A model generated the notes under the pieces. That model was not told where the DNA came from, searched no databases, and saw only the letters and a list, made by a program, of their open reading frames with translations. From an uncultured Alphaproteobacteria bacterium (GTDB taxonomy: Bacteria; Pseudomonadota; Alphaproteobacteria; Rhodospirillales; Rhodospirillaceae), in NCBI GenBank assembly GCA_900079695.1, contig LT599022.1, positions 1,082,287-1,146,286 on the forward strand: a stretch of DNA of 64,000 nt, given 5' to 3'. Position numbers and translations under genes: made by a program. Below, piece after piece: positions 8,863 to 17,108 of the stretch; position 1 is the stretch's first letter, and each line of letters starts with the position of its first letter.

Positions 8863-11547
8863 ATGGTCAAACGTATGTTGATCGACGCCACGCATCCGGA
8901 AGAGACGCGTGTCGTCGTAATGAATGGCACGCGGCTTGAGGAATTCGACGTCGAGACGTCGACGAAGCGGCAAATCAAGGGAAACGTCTATCTCGCCAAG
9001 GTGGTCCGCGTCGAGCCGTCGCTACAGGCGGCGTTCGTCGACTACGGCGGGAACCGGCACGGTTTCCTCGCGTTCAGCGAAATCCACCCCGACTACTACC
9101 AGATCCCGGTCGCCGACCGGCAGCGTCTGATCGCCGAGGCCGCCTCGCACGGGGCCGAGGACGTTCACGATCCCGAGCCCGTCGAGGCGGCTTCCGAGCC
9201 CGCCGAGACGGCGGACGCCGCCGAAGCGGTCGAGGTCGAGGCGAACGGCTCGGTCGAGCCCGCGCCGGAGCACGACGCGACGATCGAGCACCTCGGCGGC
9301 GACGACGCCGACGACGCCTCGGTCTCCCGCGCCCGCCAGAAGCCCTACCGCCAGTACAAGATCCAGGAGGTGATCAAGCGCCGCCAGATCATGCTGGTGC
9401 AGGTGGTCAAGGAGGAACGCGGCAACAAGGGCGCGGCGCTCACCACCTTCCTCTCGCTCGCCGGGCGCTATTGCGTGCTGATGCCGAATACCCCGCGCGG
9501 TGGCGGCGTCTCCCGCAAGATCACCTCGGCCACCGACCGCCGCCGCCTCAAGGACATGATGAGCGGCCTCGAGATTCCCGACGGCATGGCGGTGATCGTC
9601 CGCACCGCGGGTTCGGAGCGCTCCAAGGCCGAGATCAAGCGCGACTACGAATACCTGCTGCGGACCTGGGGGGCGATCCGCACCCTCACCCTCGAATCCC
9701 GCGCGCCCGCCTGCGTCTACGAAGAGGCGACGCTGATCAAGCGCGCGATCCGCGACATCTACGCGCGCGACATCGAGGAGGTGCTGGTGGAAGGCGACGA
9801 GGGCTACCGCGTCGCCAAGGACTTCATGAAGGCGCTGACCCCCTCCCACGCCAAGAAGGTCCAGCCCTATCGCGACAGCAACCAGATGCCGCTGTTCCAC
9901 CGCTTCCAGGTGGAGAGCCAGCTCGAAGCGCTGCACAACACCCAGGTGACGCTGAAGTCGGGCGGCTACATCGTCATCAACCCCACCGAGGCGCTGGTCT
10001 CGATCGACGTCAACTCGGGCCGCTCGACCCGCGAGCGCAACATCGAGGAAACCGCCCTCAAGACCAACATCGAGGCCTCCGACGAAATCGCCCGTCAGCT
10101 CCGCCTGCGCGACCTCGCCGGGCTGGTGGTGATCGACTACATCGACATGGAGGACGCGAAGAACAACGCGGCGGTCGAGCGCAGGCTGAAGGAGGCGCTG
10201 CGCTCCGACCGCGCGCGCATCCAGATCGGCCGGATCAGCCCGTTCGGCCTGATGGAGCTTTCGCGCCAGCGCCTGCGGCCGAGCTTCGTCGAGAACTCCT
10301 ACGTCATCTGCCCGCACTGCAAGGGCTCGGGCATGATCCGCTCGATCGAGAGCGAGGTGGTGCGCATCCTCCGCGTGATCGAGGAGGAAGGCGTGCGCCG
10401 CCGCTCGGCCGAGATTTCGGTGACCGTGCCGTATCAGGTGGCGCTCTACATCCTCAACCAGAAGCGCACCGCGCTCGCCGAGATCGAGGCCCGCTACGGC
10501 TTCTCGGTGGTGGTCGACGGTTCCGAGCAGATGATGCTGGGCGAACTCACCCTCGAACGCCTGCGCGCGCTGACCAAGGCCGAGAGCGACGCGCTCGCGG
10601 CCGCGCAGCCGCCCGCCGCGCCCGCGCCGGTGGAACCCGACGACGAGATCGAAGTCGCCGAGGAGGAGGTGGAGGACGACGAGACCGCCGCCGCCGCCCT
10701 GCCCTCGCCGGAAGACGCCAAGGGCGACGGCGCGCGCAAGAAGCGCCGCCGCCGCAAGCGCCGCGGCAAGCGCGGTGCCGGAGAGGCCGGCGAAGCCGGG
10801 GAAACCGCCGAGGCAATGCCGGTGAACGAGAACGGCACCGTCGACGTCGACGTCGACGGCGAGGACGAAGAAGCCGAAGCCGAAGCGGAGAGCCTGCCGG
10901 TCCCGGCGAACGGTGAGGGCGACGCGGCCAAGAAATCCCGCCGCCGCGGCCGTCGCGGCGGCCGCCGCCGCAACCGCGCCGCCCAGGGCGACGTGACGGT
11001 GGAGCAGGTCAACGACATCCTCGCCGAGGAAATCCAGGGCGAACCGGAGGCGGAAATCGCGATCGCCGCGGTTCCGGCGGCCCCGGCGGAGATCGAGATC
11101 GCCGCGGAACCCGCGCCCGCGGCGGCGGAAGAGGTGGTTGCGCCCGAACCGGAACCGGCGGCCGAGCCGACCGCGGAACCCCCGGCCGCCGAGGAACCTC
11201 CGGCGAAGCCGAAGCGCACCCGCGCCCGGAAGCCGAAGACCGAACCCGCGCCGGAAGCCCCGGCCGCCGAGGAAGCCCCGGCGAAACCGAAGCGTAGCCG
11301 CGCCCGGAAGCCGAAGGCCGAGCCCGCACCGGAAGCGTCGGCCGCCGAGGATGCGCCGGAAACCCCGGCCGACGCGCCGCAGGTGATTCCGATCGCGATC
11401 GAGCCCGAGCCGCAGCCGGAACCGGCGGCGGAACCCCAGGCGGAAGAGACTCCGGCGGAGACGCCTTCATCGGCGGAGCCCCAGGCGGAAGAAGCTCCGA
11501 CCGAGCCCGCCGGGCCGCCGCGGCGCGGCTGGTGGAGCCGCGGCTGA
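8863..11547 (+). CDS. rne: Ribonuclease E (degradosome endonuclease)
   Basis: Essential single-strand endoribonuclease for mRNA decay and rRNA/tRNA processing, 894 residues. MVKRMLIDATHPEETRVVV is the family N-terminus and fixes the start at 8863. The S1 domain (about 36-175) is split by an acidic, Ala/Glu-rich insertion (about 91-155), usual for alphaproteobacteria. The catalytic aspartates are in VSIDVNSGRST (D382) and VVIDYIDMED (D425); the zinc-link is CPHC (483-486). After about residue 570 the protein is disordered: acidic tracts, Arg-rich RNA-binding blocks (KKRRRRKRRGKRG, RRRGRRGGRRRNR), a 26-residue tandem repeat, and the C-terminal RRGWWSRG typical of the group, which probably binds degradosome partners. 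Adjacent aspartate/arginine codon runs make many false frames. Confidence 0.96.
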   Translation: MVKRMLIDATHPEETRVVVMNGTRLEEFDVETSTKRQIKGNVYLAKVVRVEPSLQAAFVDYGGNRHGFLAFSEIHPDYYQIPVADRQRLIAEAASHGAEDVHDPEPVEAASEPAETADAAEAVEVEANGSVEPAPEHDATIEHLGGDDADDASVSRARQKPYRQYKIQEVIKRRQIMLVQVVKEERGNKGAALTTFLSLAGRYCVLMPNTPRGGGVSRKITSATDRRRLKDMMSGLEIPDGMAVIVRTAGSERSKAEIKRDYEYLLRTWGAIRTLTLESRAPACVYEEATLIKRAIRDIYARDIEEVLVEGDEGYRVAKDFMKALTPSHAKKVQPYRDSNQMPLFHRFQVESQLEALHNTQVTLKSGGYIVINPTEALVSIDVNSGRSTRERNIEETALKTNIEASDEIARQLRLRDLAGLVVIDYIDMEDAKNNAAVERRLKEALRSDRARIQIGRISPFGLMELSRQRLRPSFVENSYVICPHCKGSGMIRSIESEVVRILRVIEEEGVRRRSAEISVTVPYQVALYILNQKRTALAEIEARYGFSVVVDGSEQMMLGELTLERLRALTKAESDALAAAQPPAAPAPVEPDDEIEVAEEEVEDDETAAAALPSPEDAKGDGARKKRRRRKRRGKRGAGEAGEAGETAEAMPVNENGTVDVDVDGEDEEAEAEAESLPVPANGEGDAAKKSRRRGRRGGRRRNRAAQGDVTVEQVNDILAEEIQGEPEAEIAIAAVPAAPAEIEIAAEPAPAAAEEVVAPEPEPAAEPTAEPPAAEEPPAKPKRTRARKPKTEPAPEAPAAEEAPAKPKRSRARKPKAEPAPEASAAEDAPETPADAPQVIPIAIEPEPQPEPAAEPQAEETPAETPSSAEPQAEEAPTEPAGPPRRGWWSRG
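11185..11352 (+). repeat. 78-bp tandem repeat inside rne
   Basis: Copies begin at 11185 and 11263, with a third partial copy from 11341, period exactly 78 bp (26 codons). Each encodes an A-A-E-E-x-P-A-K-P-K-R-x-R-A-R-K-P-K type unit in the disordered C-terminal half of RNase E. Such units are basic, probably RNA-binding, and liable to copy-number change. Confidence 0.85.
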
Positions 11548-11569
11548 CCGCCGTCGGCGAACCGACATG

Positions 11570-11599
11570 GGCCGGAGCGGCGACGCTCCGGCCTTTTTC
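11570..11599 (+). terminator. Rho-independent terminator after rne
   Basis: Perfect 10-bp stem GGCCGGAGCG (11570-11579) / CGCTCCGGCC (11584-11593) closed by a GCGA tetraloop and followed by TTTTTCTT. Confidence 0.9.
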
Positions 11600-11652
11600 T
11601 TGCGCCGCCGGACCCCAGATTCCCCCGACGTCGACAATCGAGGAGACTTCGC

Positions 11653-11991
11653 ATGGGCACCGCCCACCTCTATCTAGCCCTCGCCATCCTCACCGAGGTG
11701 ATCGGCACGAGTTGCATGAAGCTGACCGAGGGCTTCACCCGGCCGTTGCCGACGATCGTGATGGCGGCATGCTACGTCGCCGCGATCTGGTTGATGAGCC
11801 TCTCCGTGCGGACCCTGCCGATCGGCTTCGTCTACGCGGTGTGGGCCGGGGTCGGGATCGTCGTGATCGCGCTGGTCGGCGTGTTCGTCTACGATGAGCC
11901 GGTCGATCTCGCGGGCGCGGCGGGAATCGCGTTGATCGTCGGCGGCGTGGTGCTGCTCAACGCCTTTTCGCGCATGGGAGGCCACGCATGA
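11653..11991 (+). CDS. Small multidrug resistance (SMR/EmrE-like) efflux protein
   Basis: Four-helix inner-membrane proton antiporter, 112 residues, that works as a dimer to export cationic compounds. The membrane-embedded glutamate is present in the first helix (ILTEVIGTSCMKLTEGF, corresponding to EmrE E14), and GFVYAVWAGVGIV matches the EmrE signature for helix 3 (GIAYAIWSGVGIV). This pattern is closer to the quaternary-ammonium branch than to the guanidinium (SugE/Gdx) branch, but substrate cannot be settled from sequence. It begins a three-gene run: its TGA overlaps the ATG of the lipocalin gene by 4 bases. Confidence 0.88.
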   Translation: MGTAHLYLALAILTEVIGTSCMKLTEGFTRPLPTIVMAACYVAAIWLMSLSVRTLPIGFVYAVWAGVGIVVIALVGVFVYDEPVDLAGAAGIALIVGGVVLLNAFSRMGGHA

Positions 11992-12512
11992 AACGTCTTC
12001 TGCCCCTGCTCGCCCTGCTCACCGGCTGCGCCGTCGCGCCGCCGCCCGGGGTCCGTCCGGTGGAGGATTTCGAGGTTTCGCGCTACCTCGGCACCTGGCA
12101 CGAAATCGCGCGCCTCGATCACCGCTTCGAACGCGGGCTCGTCGCCGTCACCGCCACCTATTCGTTGCGCGACGACGGCAGCCTCAAGGTGATCAACCGC
12201 GGCTTCGACCCGTCGCGCTGCAAATGGCGCGAGGCGGAAGGCCGCGCGAAGTTCACCGGCATGCCGACCACCGGACAGCTCAAGGTCAGCTTCTTCGGCC
12301 CGTTTTATGGCGGTTACACGATTTTCGCCTTAGATCATCGGGACTATCGCTGGGCGGCGGTGAGCGGACCCGACCGCGACTATCTGTGGCTTCTCGCGCG
12401 CGATCCGGTCATCGACGACGCCCTGCGCGACCGCCTGATCGCCGAAGCCCGCGCCCTCGGCTTCGCCACCGACCGGCTGATCTGGGTTCCGCACGAGGTT
12501 CCGCCATGCTGA
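11988..12512 (+). CDS. blc: Outer-membrane lipocalin (Blc-like lipoprotein)
   Basis: Bacterial lipocalin of 174 residues. A lipoprotein signal ends in the lipobox LLTGC (C at about residue 15), followed by the lipocalin G-x-W signature in YLGTWHEIARLDHRFERGL and the beta-barrel blocks VTATYSLRDDGSLKVINRG and FFGPFYGGYTIFALD. Family members sit in the outer membrane, bind fatty acids or lysophospholipids and serve envelope maintenance. It overlaps the SMR gene (ATGA) and the next lipoprotein gene (7 bases), so the three are co-translated. Confidence 0.9.
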   Translation: MKRLLPLLALLTGCAVAPPPGVRPVEDFEVSRYLGTWHEIARLDHRFERGLVAVTATYSLRDDGSLKVINRGFDPSRCKWREAEGRAKFTGMPTTGQLKVSFFGPFYGGYTIFALDHRDYRWAAVSGPDRDYLWLLARDPVIDDALRDRLIAEARALGFATDRLIWVPHEVPPC

Positions 12513-12952
12513 AACGCATCGTTCCGCTGCTCGTCGCCGCACCGCTCGCCGCCTGCGCGAGCTTCGACCGGCTCGACCAGGGGCTCGCCACGCTGGAAGG
12601 CCAGAACCGCGACGTCGCGATCGCGCGCCTCGGCTATCCCACCGAGCAGAAGGAGATCGCGGGCAAGGACGTGTTCATCTGGCGGCGCGGCAGCATGTTC
12701 TACCAGCCCGGCACCTATTTCGGCGGCTGTTCAGACCGTTACGGCGGCCTGCGTTCGATGAGCTGCGTCGGCTTCATGCCCGGCGTCACCGACACCCGCT
12801 GCACGGTGCGGGTGATCGCCGACAAGGACGGCACCATCGTCGAAACCGACCGCGACGGCGATCCGTCGTCGTGCGGCTATTACGCCGACCGCCTCCAGGC
12901 GGGCGTGCCGATCGCCGCACCGGATGCGCCGCTCAAGACGCGCGCTGACTGA
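12506..12952 (+). CDS. Small lipoprotein of unknown function
   Basis: 148 residues starting at the ATG overlapping the end of the lipocalin gene. The signal MLKRIVPLLVAAPLAACASF ends in a lipobox (LAAC), so the mature protein is lipid-anchored. The mature part has IARLGYPTEQKEIAGKDVFIWRRG, which resembles small lipoproteins of the SmpA/OmlA-like kind (short helix then beta hairpin), and four cysteines (GGCSDR, MSCVGF, DTRCTV, SSCGYY) that could form two disulphides in the periplasm. No specific function is recognised. Its last 20 bases overlap the 3' end of the convergent transporter gene. Confidence 0.75.
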   Translation: MLKRIVPLLVAAPLAACASFDRLDQGLATLEGQNRDVAIARLGYPTEQKEIAGKDVFIWRRGSMFYQPGTYFGGCSDRYGGLRSMSCVGFMPGVTDTRCTVRVIADKDGTIVETDRDGDPSSCGYYADRLQAGVPIAAPDAPLKTRAD

Positions 12953-13775
12953 GCCAAACGCTGCCGAGCACCACCGCGACGCCGAGCATCTGCGGCGGCG
13001 TGAAGGTTTCGCCGAGCCCGAATGCACCGATCGCCACCGCCGTCACCGGGCTGAGAAAGCCGAGCGCGGCGACCGCCGAGGGTTCGAGCCGCGCGACGCC
13101 GCGGAACCACAGCACGTAGGTGAACGCCGCGCCGATCAGGCCGAGGTAGACGAACCCGGCGACGTTGCCGACCCCGAGCGGCGGCAGCGGCGGCTCGAAC
13201 GCGAGCGCCAGCGGCGTCAGCAGCAACCCGCCGGCGGTCAACTGCCACGCGGTGGCGCCCAGCAGCGAGACCGGCGGCCGCCAGCGCCGCGTCAGCACGG
13301 TTCCCGCCGCCATCGCGCACGCCCCCGCCGCCCCGGCGGCGACGCCGAGCGGATCGAGCGCGGCCTCGGGCGTCAGCACCAGCAGCGCCACCCCCGCCGC
13401 ACCGGCGATCGCAGCCACCACCGCCAGCGGCTTGATCGCCCGCCCGAGCGCCACCCGCGCAAGGCCAATCACCAGCAGCGGCTGCAACGCGCCGATCGTC
13501 GCCGCGACGCCGCCCGGCAGACGATAGGCGGAAACGAACAACAGCGCCCAGAAGACCGTGAAGTTGAGACCGCCGAGCACGAACGCCCGCGCCCACCAGA
13601 CGCCCTCCGGCAGGCGGCGCACCAGCGCCAACAGCAGCAGCCCCGCGGGCAGCGCGCGCAGGGCCGCCGCGGTGAGCGGATACCCCGGCGGCAACAGTGT
13701 GGTGGTGGTGACGTAGGTGGTTCCCCAGATCGCGGGGGCAAGCGCGGTGAGGGCGAGATCGAGGCGGGAACTCAT
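12933..13775 (-). CDS. DMT-superfamily (EamA) transporter
   Basis: About 280 residues with ten hydrophobic segments arranged as two EamA repeats; the first begins PAIWGTTYVTTTTLLPPGYP, a feature of the group that includes pigment and amino-acid metabolite exporters. ATG13775 is preferred to the earlier frame start at 13808 because GGA of a ribosome binding site precedes it and the likely transcription start falls near 13815. It is divergent from a MarR regulator, and tandem repeats in the shared region make it the probable target of that regulator. Substrate unknown. Confidence 0.88.
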   Translation of the reverse strand: MSSRLDLALTALAPAIWGTTYVTTTTLLPPGYPLTAAALRALPAGLLLLALVRRLPEGVWWARAFVLGGLNFTVFWALLFVSAYRLPGGVAATIGALQPLLVIGLARVALGRAIKPLAVVAAIAGAAGVALLVLTPEAALDPLGVAAGAAGACAMAAGTVLTRRWRPPVSLLGATAWQLTAGGLLLTPLALAFEPPLPPLGVGNVAGFVYLGLIGAAFTYVLWFRGVARLEPSAVAALGFLSPVTAVAIGAFGLGETFTPPQMLGVAVVLGSVWLSQRAS

Positions 13776-13821
13776 GGCGGCGTCCTGCAGGGTTTCGCTT
13801 GGCCGCACCGGGCGGCCGCGC

Positions 13822-13860
13822 TATTATCTTTGCATCAAGTATCTTAATGTCAAGATAATG
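13822..13860. promoter_or_regulatory. Tandem repeats/operator between MarR gene and DMT transporter
   Basis: Two 15-bp direct repeats abut: TATCTTTGCATCAAG (13825-13839) and TATCTTAATGTCAAG (13840-13854). The second with its flank forms an inverted repeat TATCTT-N6-AAGATA (13840-13857). On the minus strand the same bases contain TTGACA followed by an AT-rich -10 (AAGATAAT), so the operator covers the transporter promoter, the usual arrangement for MarR repression. Confidence 0.6.
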
Positions 13861-13870
13861 GAGACGCGGC

Positions 13871-14365
13871 ATGGCCGACCGTGCGGAGATCGCCGCCGCC
13901 CAATGGCGTCGCGAACGCCCCGATATCGACCCCTTCCCGATGGAGATTCTCGGCCGCCTGATGGAGGCGGCGCACCGCCTCGACCGCGAGCGCCTGGAGC
14001 CGGTGTTCGCGGCGGCGGGTCTGCGGCCGGGCGAGTTCGACGTGCTGGCGACGCTGCGGCGCGCGGGCGCGCCGCACGAACTTACGCCGACCGCGCTCTA
14101 CGAGGCGCTGATGCTGTCTTCGGGCGGGATGACGGCGCGCCTCGACCGTCTGGAGCGCGCCGGACTGGTCGCACGCCGCCCGAACCCGGACGACCGGCGC
14201 GGCGTGCGCGTCGCCCTCACCGCCGAAGGCTTCCGGCTGATCGACGAATTGATCGTCCGCCACGTCGCCGCCGAGCGGGCAAGCCTCGCGCCTCTGTCGC
14301 CGGACGAACAGCGGACCCTCAACGCGCTGCTGCGCAAGCTCCTCGCGGGTGCGGGCGGAGCCTAG
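13871..14365 (+). CDS. MarR-family transcriptional regulator
   Basis: 164 residues with a winged helix: LRPGEFDVLATLRRAG, recognition helix LYEALMLSSGGMTARLDRLERAGLV, and the wing RRPNPDDRRGVRVALTAEG, which is the MarR signature. Such proteins bind DNA as dimers and release it on binding small aromatic ligands. The gene is divergent from the DMT transporter, and the shared region carries tandem TATCTT...CAAG repeats, so it probably represses that transporter and itself. Its 3' end is 3 bases from the convergent SDR gene. Confidence 0.92.
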   Translation: MADRAEIAAAQWRRERPDIDPFPMEILGRLMEAAHRLDRERLEPVFAAAGLRPGEFDVLATLRRAGAPHELTPTALYEALMLSSGGMTARLDRLERAGLVARRPNPDDRRGVRVALTAEGFRLIDELIVRHVAAERASLAPLSPDEQRTLNALLRKLLAGAGGA

Positions 14366-14368
14366 ACA

Positions 14369-15235
14369 TTACACCGCGTCGGCGAAATCGCCGTCGGCTG
14401 CCGCGGAGAGCGTCCGCCAGGCTTCGAGTTCCTCGCCCCACGCGGCGAGCTTGGCGCGGACGATCTCCACCGCGTCGCTGCCCACCGCGAAGTGCACCGG
14501 CGGCGCGGGTTCGTCGGCGAGCGACAGCAAGGTCTGCGCCAGCTTCGCCGGATCGCCCGGCTGGCGGTGGTTGCGCCGCGCATACCCGTCGCGGATCGCC
14601 GCCGTCACCTCGGCATAGTCGGCGATCTCCTCCGTGCCGAAGCGCATCGACGACGGGTCGAGAAAATCGGTGCGGAAATACCCCGGTTCGAGCACGGTGA
14701 CGAAGATCCCGAGCGGCTTCAGCTCCGCCGCCAAGCCCTCGGAAAAGCCGCTCACCGCGAACTTGCTGGCGGCGTAGAGCGAACCGCCCGGCCGCCCCCG
14801 CACCCCGGCGATCGAGGAGACGTTGTAGATCCGCCCGCTGCGGCGCGCCCGCATCGACGGCAGCACCGCGCGGGTAACGTGCATCAGGCCGAAGACGTTG
14901 ACGTCGAACTGCCGCGCCACGTCCTCCGGGGCGTTCGCCTCGAACGCGCCGATCTGGCCGTAACCCGCGGCGTTGACCAGCACGTCGATGCGGCCGAAGC
15001 GGTTGAGCGCGGCGTTGACCGCCACCACCGCATCCTCCGACCGGGTCACGTCGAGGCGTTCCGCCAGCAGGTTTTCCGCCGCCCCCGGCAGATCGCCGAG
15101 GGCCTCCTCCGCCACCTCCGGCCGACGCGCCGCGGCGACCACCTTGTGTCCGGCTTCGAGCGCCGCCCGCGCCACCGCGAGGCCCAGCCCCCGCCCGGCG
15201 CCGGTGACGAACCATACCCGTTCGGGCGTCGTCAT
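14369..15235 (-). CDS. Short-chain dehydrogenase/reductase
   Basis: Classical SDR of 288 residues. It has the nucleotide motif TGAGRGLG, the NAAG motif (VLVNAAGYGQ), and the catalytic Ser-Tyr-Lys in YNVSSIAG...SLYAASK. Spacing after the Tyr-Lys pair and LEPGYFRTDF resemble the subgroup annotated as oxidoreductases of unknown substrate near the retinol/3-ketoacyl reductase branch. The ATG at 15235 (MTTPERVWFVTGAG) is used rather than the upstream start, because the Rossmann strand normally begins within the first ten residues. Substrate is not known. Confidence 0.88.
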   Translation of the reverse strand: MTTPERVWFVTGAGRGLGLAVARAALEAGHKVVAAARRPEVAEEALGDLPGAAENLLAERLDVTRSEDAVVAVNAALNRFGRIDVLVNAAGYGQIGAFEANAPEDVARQFDVNVFGLMHVTRAVLPSMRARRSGRIYNVSSIAGVRGRPGGSLYAASKFAVSGFSEGLAAELKPLGIFVTVLEPGYFRTDFLDPSSMRFGTEEIADYAEVTAAIRDGYARRNHRQPGDPAKLAQTLLSLADEPAPPVHFAVGSDAVEIVRAKLAAWGEELEAWRTLSAAADGDFADAV

Positions 15236-15411
15236 CTCGTCCCTCCCTGGTTGTTCGAGGTTTAGAGATAGGCATGATTTTCCGCCGTCGCGACGGAATT
15301 CGTCGCACCGCACCGGCGTTCGTGAACTTATCGTTTATCAATAAATTTTCGTTGACTTCCGAGATCCCTCGCGCCAACACTGCCGTCGGAGAAGCAGCGG
15401 AGCGTGCGCCC

Positions 15412-15942
15412 ATGGACAACCCGGAGATGAAGCGGCTGATCCTCTGCCTGCGCGGGCTCGCGATCGCCGCGCTGCCGCTGATGGTGATCGAGTTCGCCCA
15501 CACCCTGGCGGTCGGCCGCAGCTTTTCGGTCGAGCTCGCGGGCTCGGCGCTCTCCTTCGCGCGGGGCGACCTGGGCGAGACACGATGGACGGTCCTGCAA
15601 GCGCTGCAATCGGCCTCGAAGCTGCCGTGGCTGGCGATGATCCTGCAGATCGAAGGGATCGCCCGCCTGCTCGGCGCGGGAGAAACCTTCTCGCACCGCA
15701 GCGCCCTCCGCTTCCGTCGCCTCTCCTACGCGATCCTCGGCATCGCCATCATCGAAACCGTCGAACGCCCGGCGATCGCCGCCTATCTGACGGCGTCCGG
15801 CGCGATCCCCGTTTGGCCGGAGATCTCCGTCTTCGACGTGGTGCGGATCGGCCTCCTCCTCGCCACCGCACTTTTCTTCGTGGTCGCGCGGATCGTCGAG
15901 CTCGGCGTCTCGCTGAAGGCCGACGCCGATCTGACGATCTAA
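15412..15942 (+). CDS. DUF2975 membrane protein
   Basis: Integral membrane protein of 176 residues with four predicted helices (LILCLRGLAIAALPLMVIEF; a central pair; ILGIAIIETVERPAIAAYL; VVRIGLLLATALFFVVARIVELG). The last segment, with ...VARIVELGVSLKADADLTI, is the DUF2975 ending. Members of this family are almost always followed by a small YozG-like XRE regulator, and that is the case here 9 bases downstream. Function is unknown; the pair behaves as a membrane protein plus its dedicated regulator. ATG15412 is used; the longer open frame upstream runs through AT-rich promoter-like sequence. Confidence 0.8.
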   Translation: MDNPEMKRLILCLRGLAIAALPLMVIEFAHTLAVGRSFSVELAGSALSFARGDLGETRWTVLQALQSASKLPWLAMILQIEGIARLLGAGETFSHRSALRFRRLSYAILGIAIIETVERPAIAAYLTASGAIPVWPEISVFDVVRIGLLLATALFFVVARIVELGVSLKADADLTI

Positions 15943-15951
15943 GGGGGACCG

Positions 15952-16191
15952 ATGCCGATCGTGGTCAACCTCGACGTGATGCTGGCGCGGCGGAAGATGA
16001 AACTCTCCGATCTTTCCGACGCGGTCGGGGTGACGCTCGCCAATCTCTCGGTTCTCAAGACCGGCAAGGCGCGCGCGGTGCGCTTCTCGACCCTCGCGGC
16101 GATCTGCGCGGCGTTGCACTGCCAGCCGGGAGACATTCTCGAATACGTGGATTCCGAAACCGATCTCATCGACCATCTGTCAGAGGATTAA
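15952..16191 (+). CDS. YozG-like XRE (Cro/CI-type) regulator
   Basis: 79 residues, nearly all helix-turn-helix: VNLDVMLARRKMKLSDLSDAV, then VTLANLSVLKTGKARAVRFSTLAAICAALHCQPGDILEY. This is the YozG-type regulator that accompanies DUF2975 proteins. It sits 9 bases after the DUF2975 gene and ends one base before the MipA-like gene, so the three are one transcription unit. What it controls is unknown; autoregulation is the simplest guess. Confidence 0.85.
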   Translation: MPIVVNLDVMLARRKMKLSDLSDAVGVTLANLSVLKTGKARAVRFSTLAAICAALHCQPGDILEYVDSETDLIDHLSED

Positions 16192-16192
16192 C

Positions 16193-17038
16193 ATGTCGAC
16201 ATCGTATCTGCGCGGCGTCGCGATCGCCGCTTTCGCCACCCTCGCCGTTTGCGGCCCCGTCCGCGCCGAATCCGGGCTGGTCGTCGGCGCGGGGGGAGCC
16301 TGGAAGCCCGACTACCTCGGCTCCGACGATTACGAGGCGGCGCCGCTGCCGATGCTGCGGTATTCTTGGAGCGGCGAAACCGCCGCCTCTCCCGCCTCCG
16401 GCTACAAGAGCAGCCTCGGCCTGATCGACGTGCAGGCGGGCTTCCCCGACGGCATCGACGTCGGCGTCGCGCGGATCGCCACGCCGTCCCGCAACTTCAC
16501 CCTGCGCCTCGGCGGCGGCTATCGCTTCGGCCGCGACGCCGACGACAACCACGCGTTGCGCGGCATGGGCGACATCGACGGCCAGGGCATCGCCCGGGTC
16601 ACGCTGGCGAGCGAACCCGCCAACCCCCGCGGCCTCGGTACCGCGTTCGGGCTCAAGTACGAGATGGACGTGACCGACGAAACCGACGGCGAGACCCTGT
16701 CGCTGTTCGTCGACCACGCGCTGCCGCTGTCGGCGAGCACCACCCTCACCCTCTCGGGCGATCTGCGCTGGGCCGACGACGATCAGATGCAGGCGTACTT
16801 CGGCGTCTCGCCGACCCAGGCGGCGCGGTCCGGGCATCGGCGCTTCGACGCGGACTCGGGTTTTTCCGACGCCGGGCTGGCGGCGCGGCTCGACTGGTCG
16901 TTCGCCGAGCACTGGATCCTGAGCGGCCGTCTCGGTTACACCCGCCTGCTCGGCGACGCCGCCGACAGCCCGCTGGTGGACGACGACGGCTCGGCCAACC
17001 AGTTCGTTCTGTCCACGGCCGTCGCCTACCGCTTCTGA
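16193..17038 (+). CDS. MipA/OmpV-family outer-membrane protein
   Basis: 281 residues with a Sec signal ending VRAES, then a beta-barrel that ends in the terminal aromatic AVAYRF required for outer-membrane insertion. The start of the mature chain (VVGAGGAWKPDYLGSDDYEAAPLPMLRY) and the C-terminal LDWSFAEHWILSGRLGYTRLLGDAADSPLV are typical of the MipA/OmpV family, some members of which scaffold murein-synthesising enzymes. Translation is coupled to the XRE gene, with AGAGGA just before the start. Linkage of a MipA-like porin to a DUF2975/XRE pair is noted as a finding. Confidence 0.87.
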   Translation: MSTSYLRGVAIAAFATLAVCGPVRAESGLVVGAGGAWKPDYLGSDDYEAAPLPMLRYSWSGETAASPASGYKSSLGLIDVQAGFPDGIDVGVARIATPSRNFTLRLGGGYRFGRDADDNHALRGMGDIDGQGIARVTLASEPANPRGLGTAFGLKYEMDVTDETDGETLSLFVDHALPLSASTTLTLSGDLRWADDDQMQAYFGVSPTQAARSGHRRFDADSGFSDAGLAARLDWSFAEHWILSGRLGYTRLLGDAADSPLVDDDGSANQFVLSTAVAYRF

Positions 17039-17108
17039 GCCCGGCGCGGAACATGCGCGCGCCTCGCGGGTTGTCCTCGCTCAACCGCAAGCAACCGGAG
17101 GAACGGAC

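Noticed and set aside
9022-10317. 431-residue minus-strand frame over rne
   Set aside because: Shadow of rne codons; no signal or motif.
11185-11352. Regular repeats as a possible CRISPR array
   Set aside because: No spacers; units are in-frame protein repeats inside rne.
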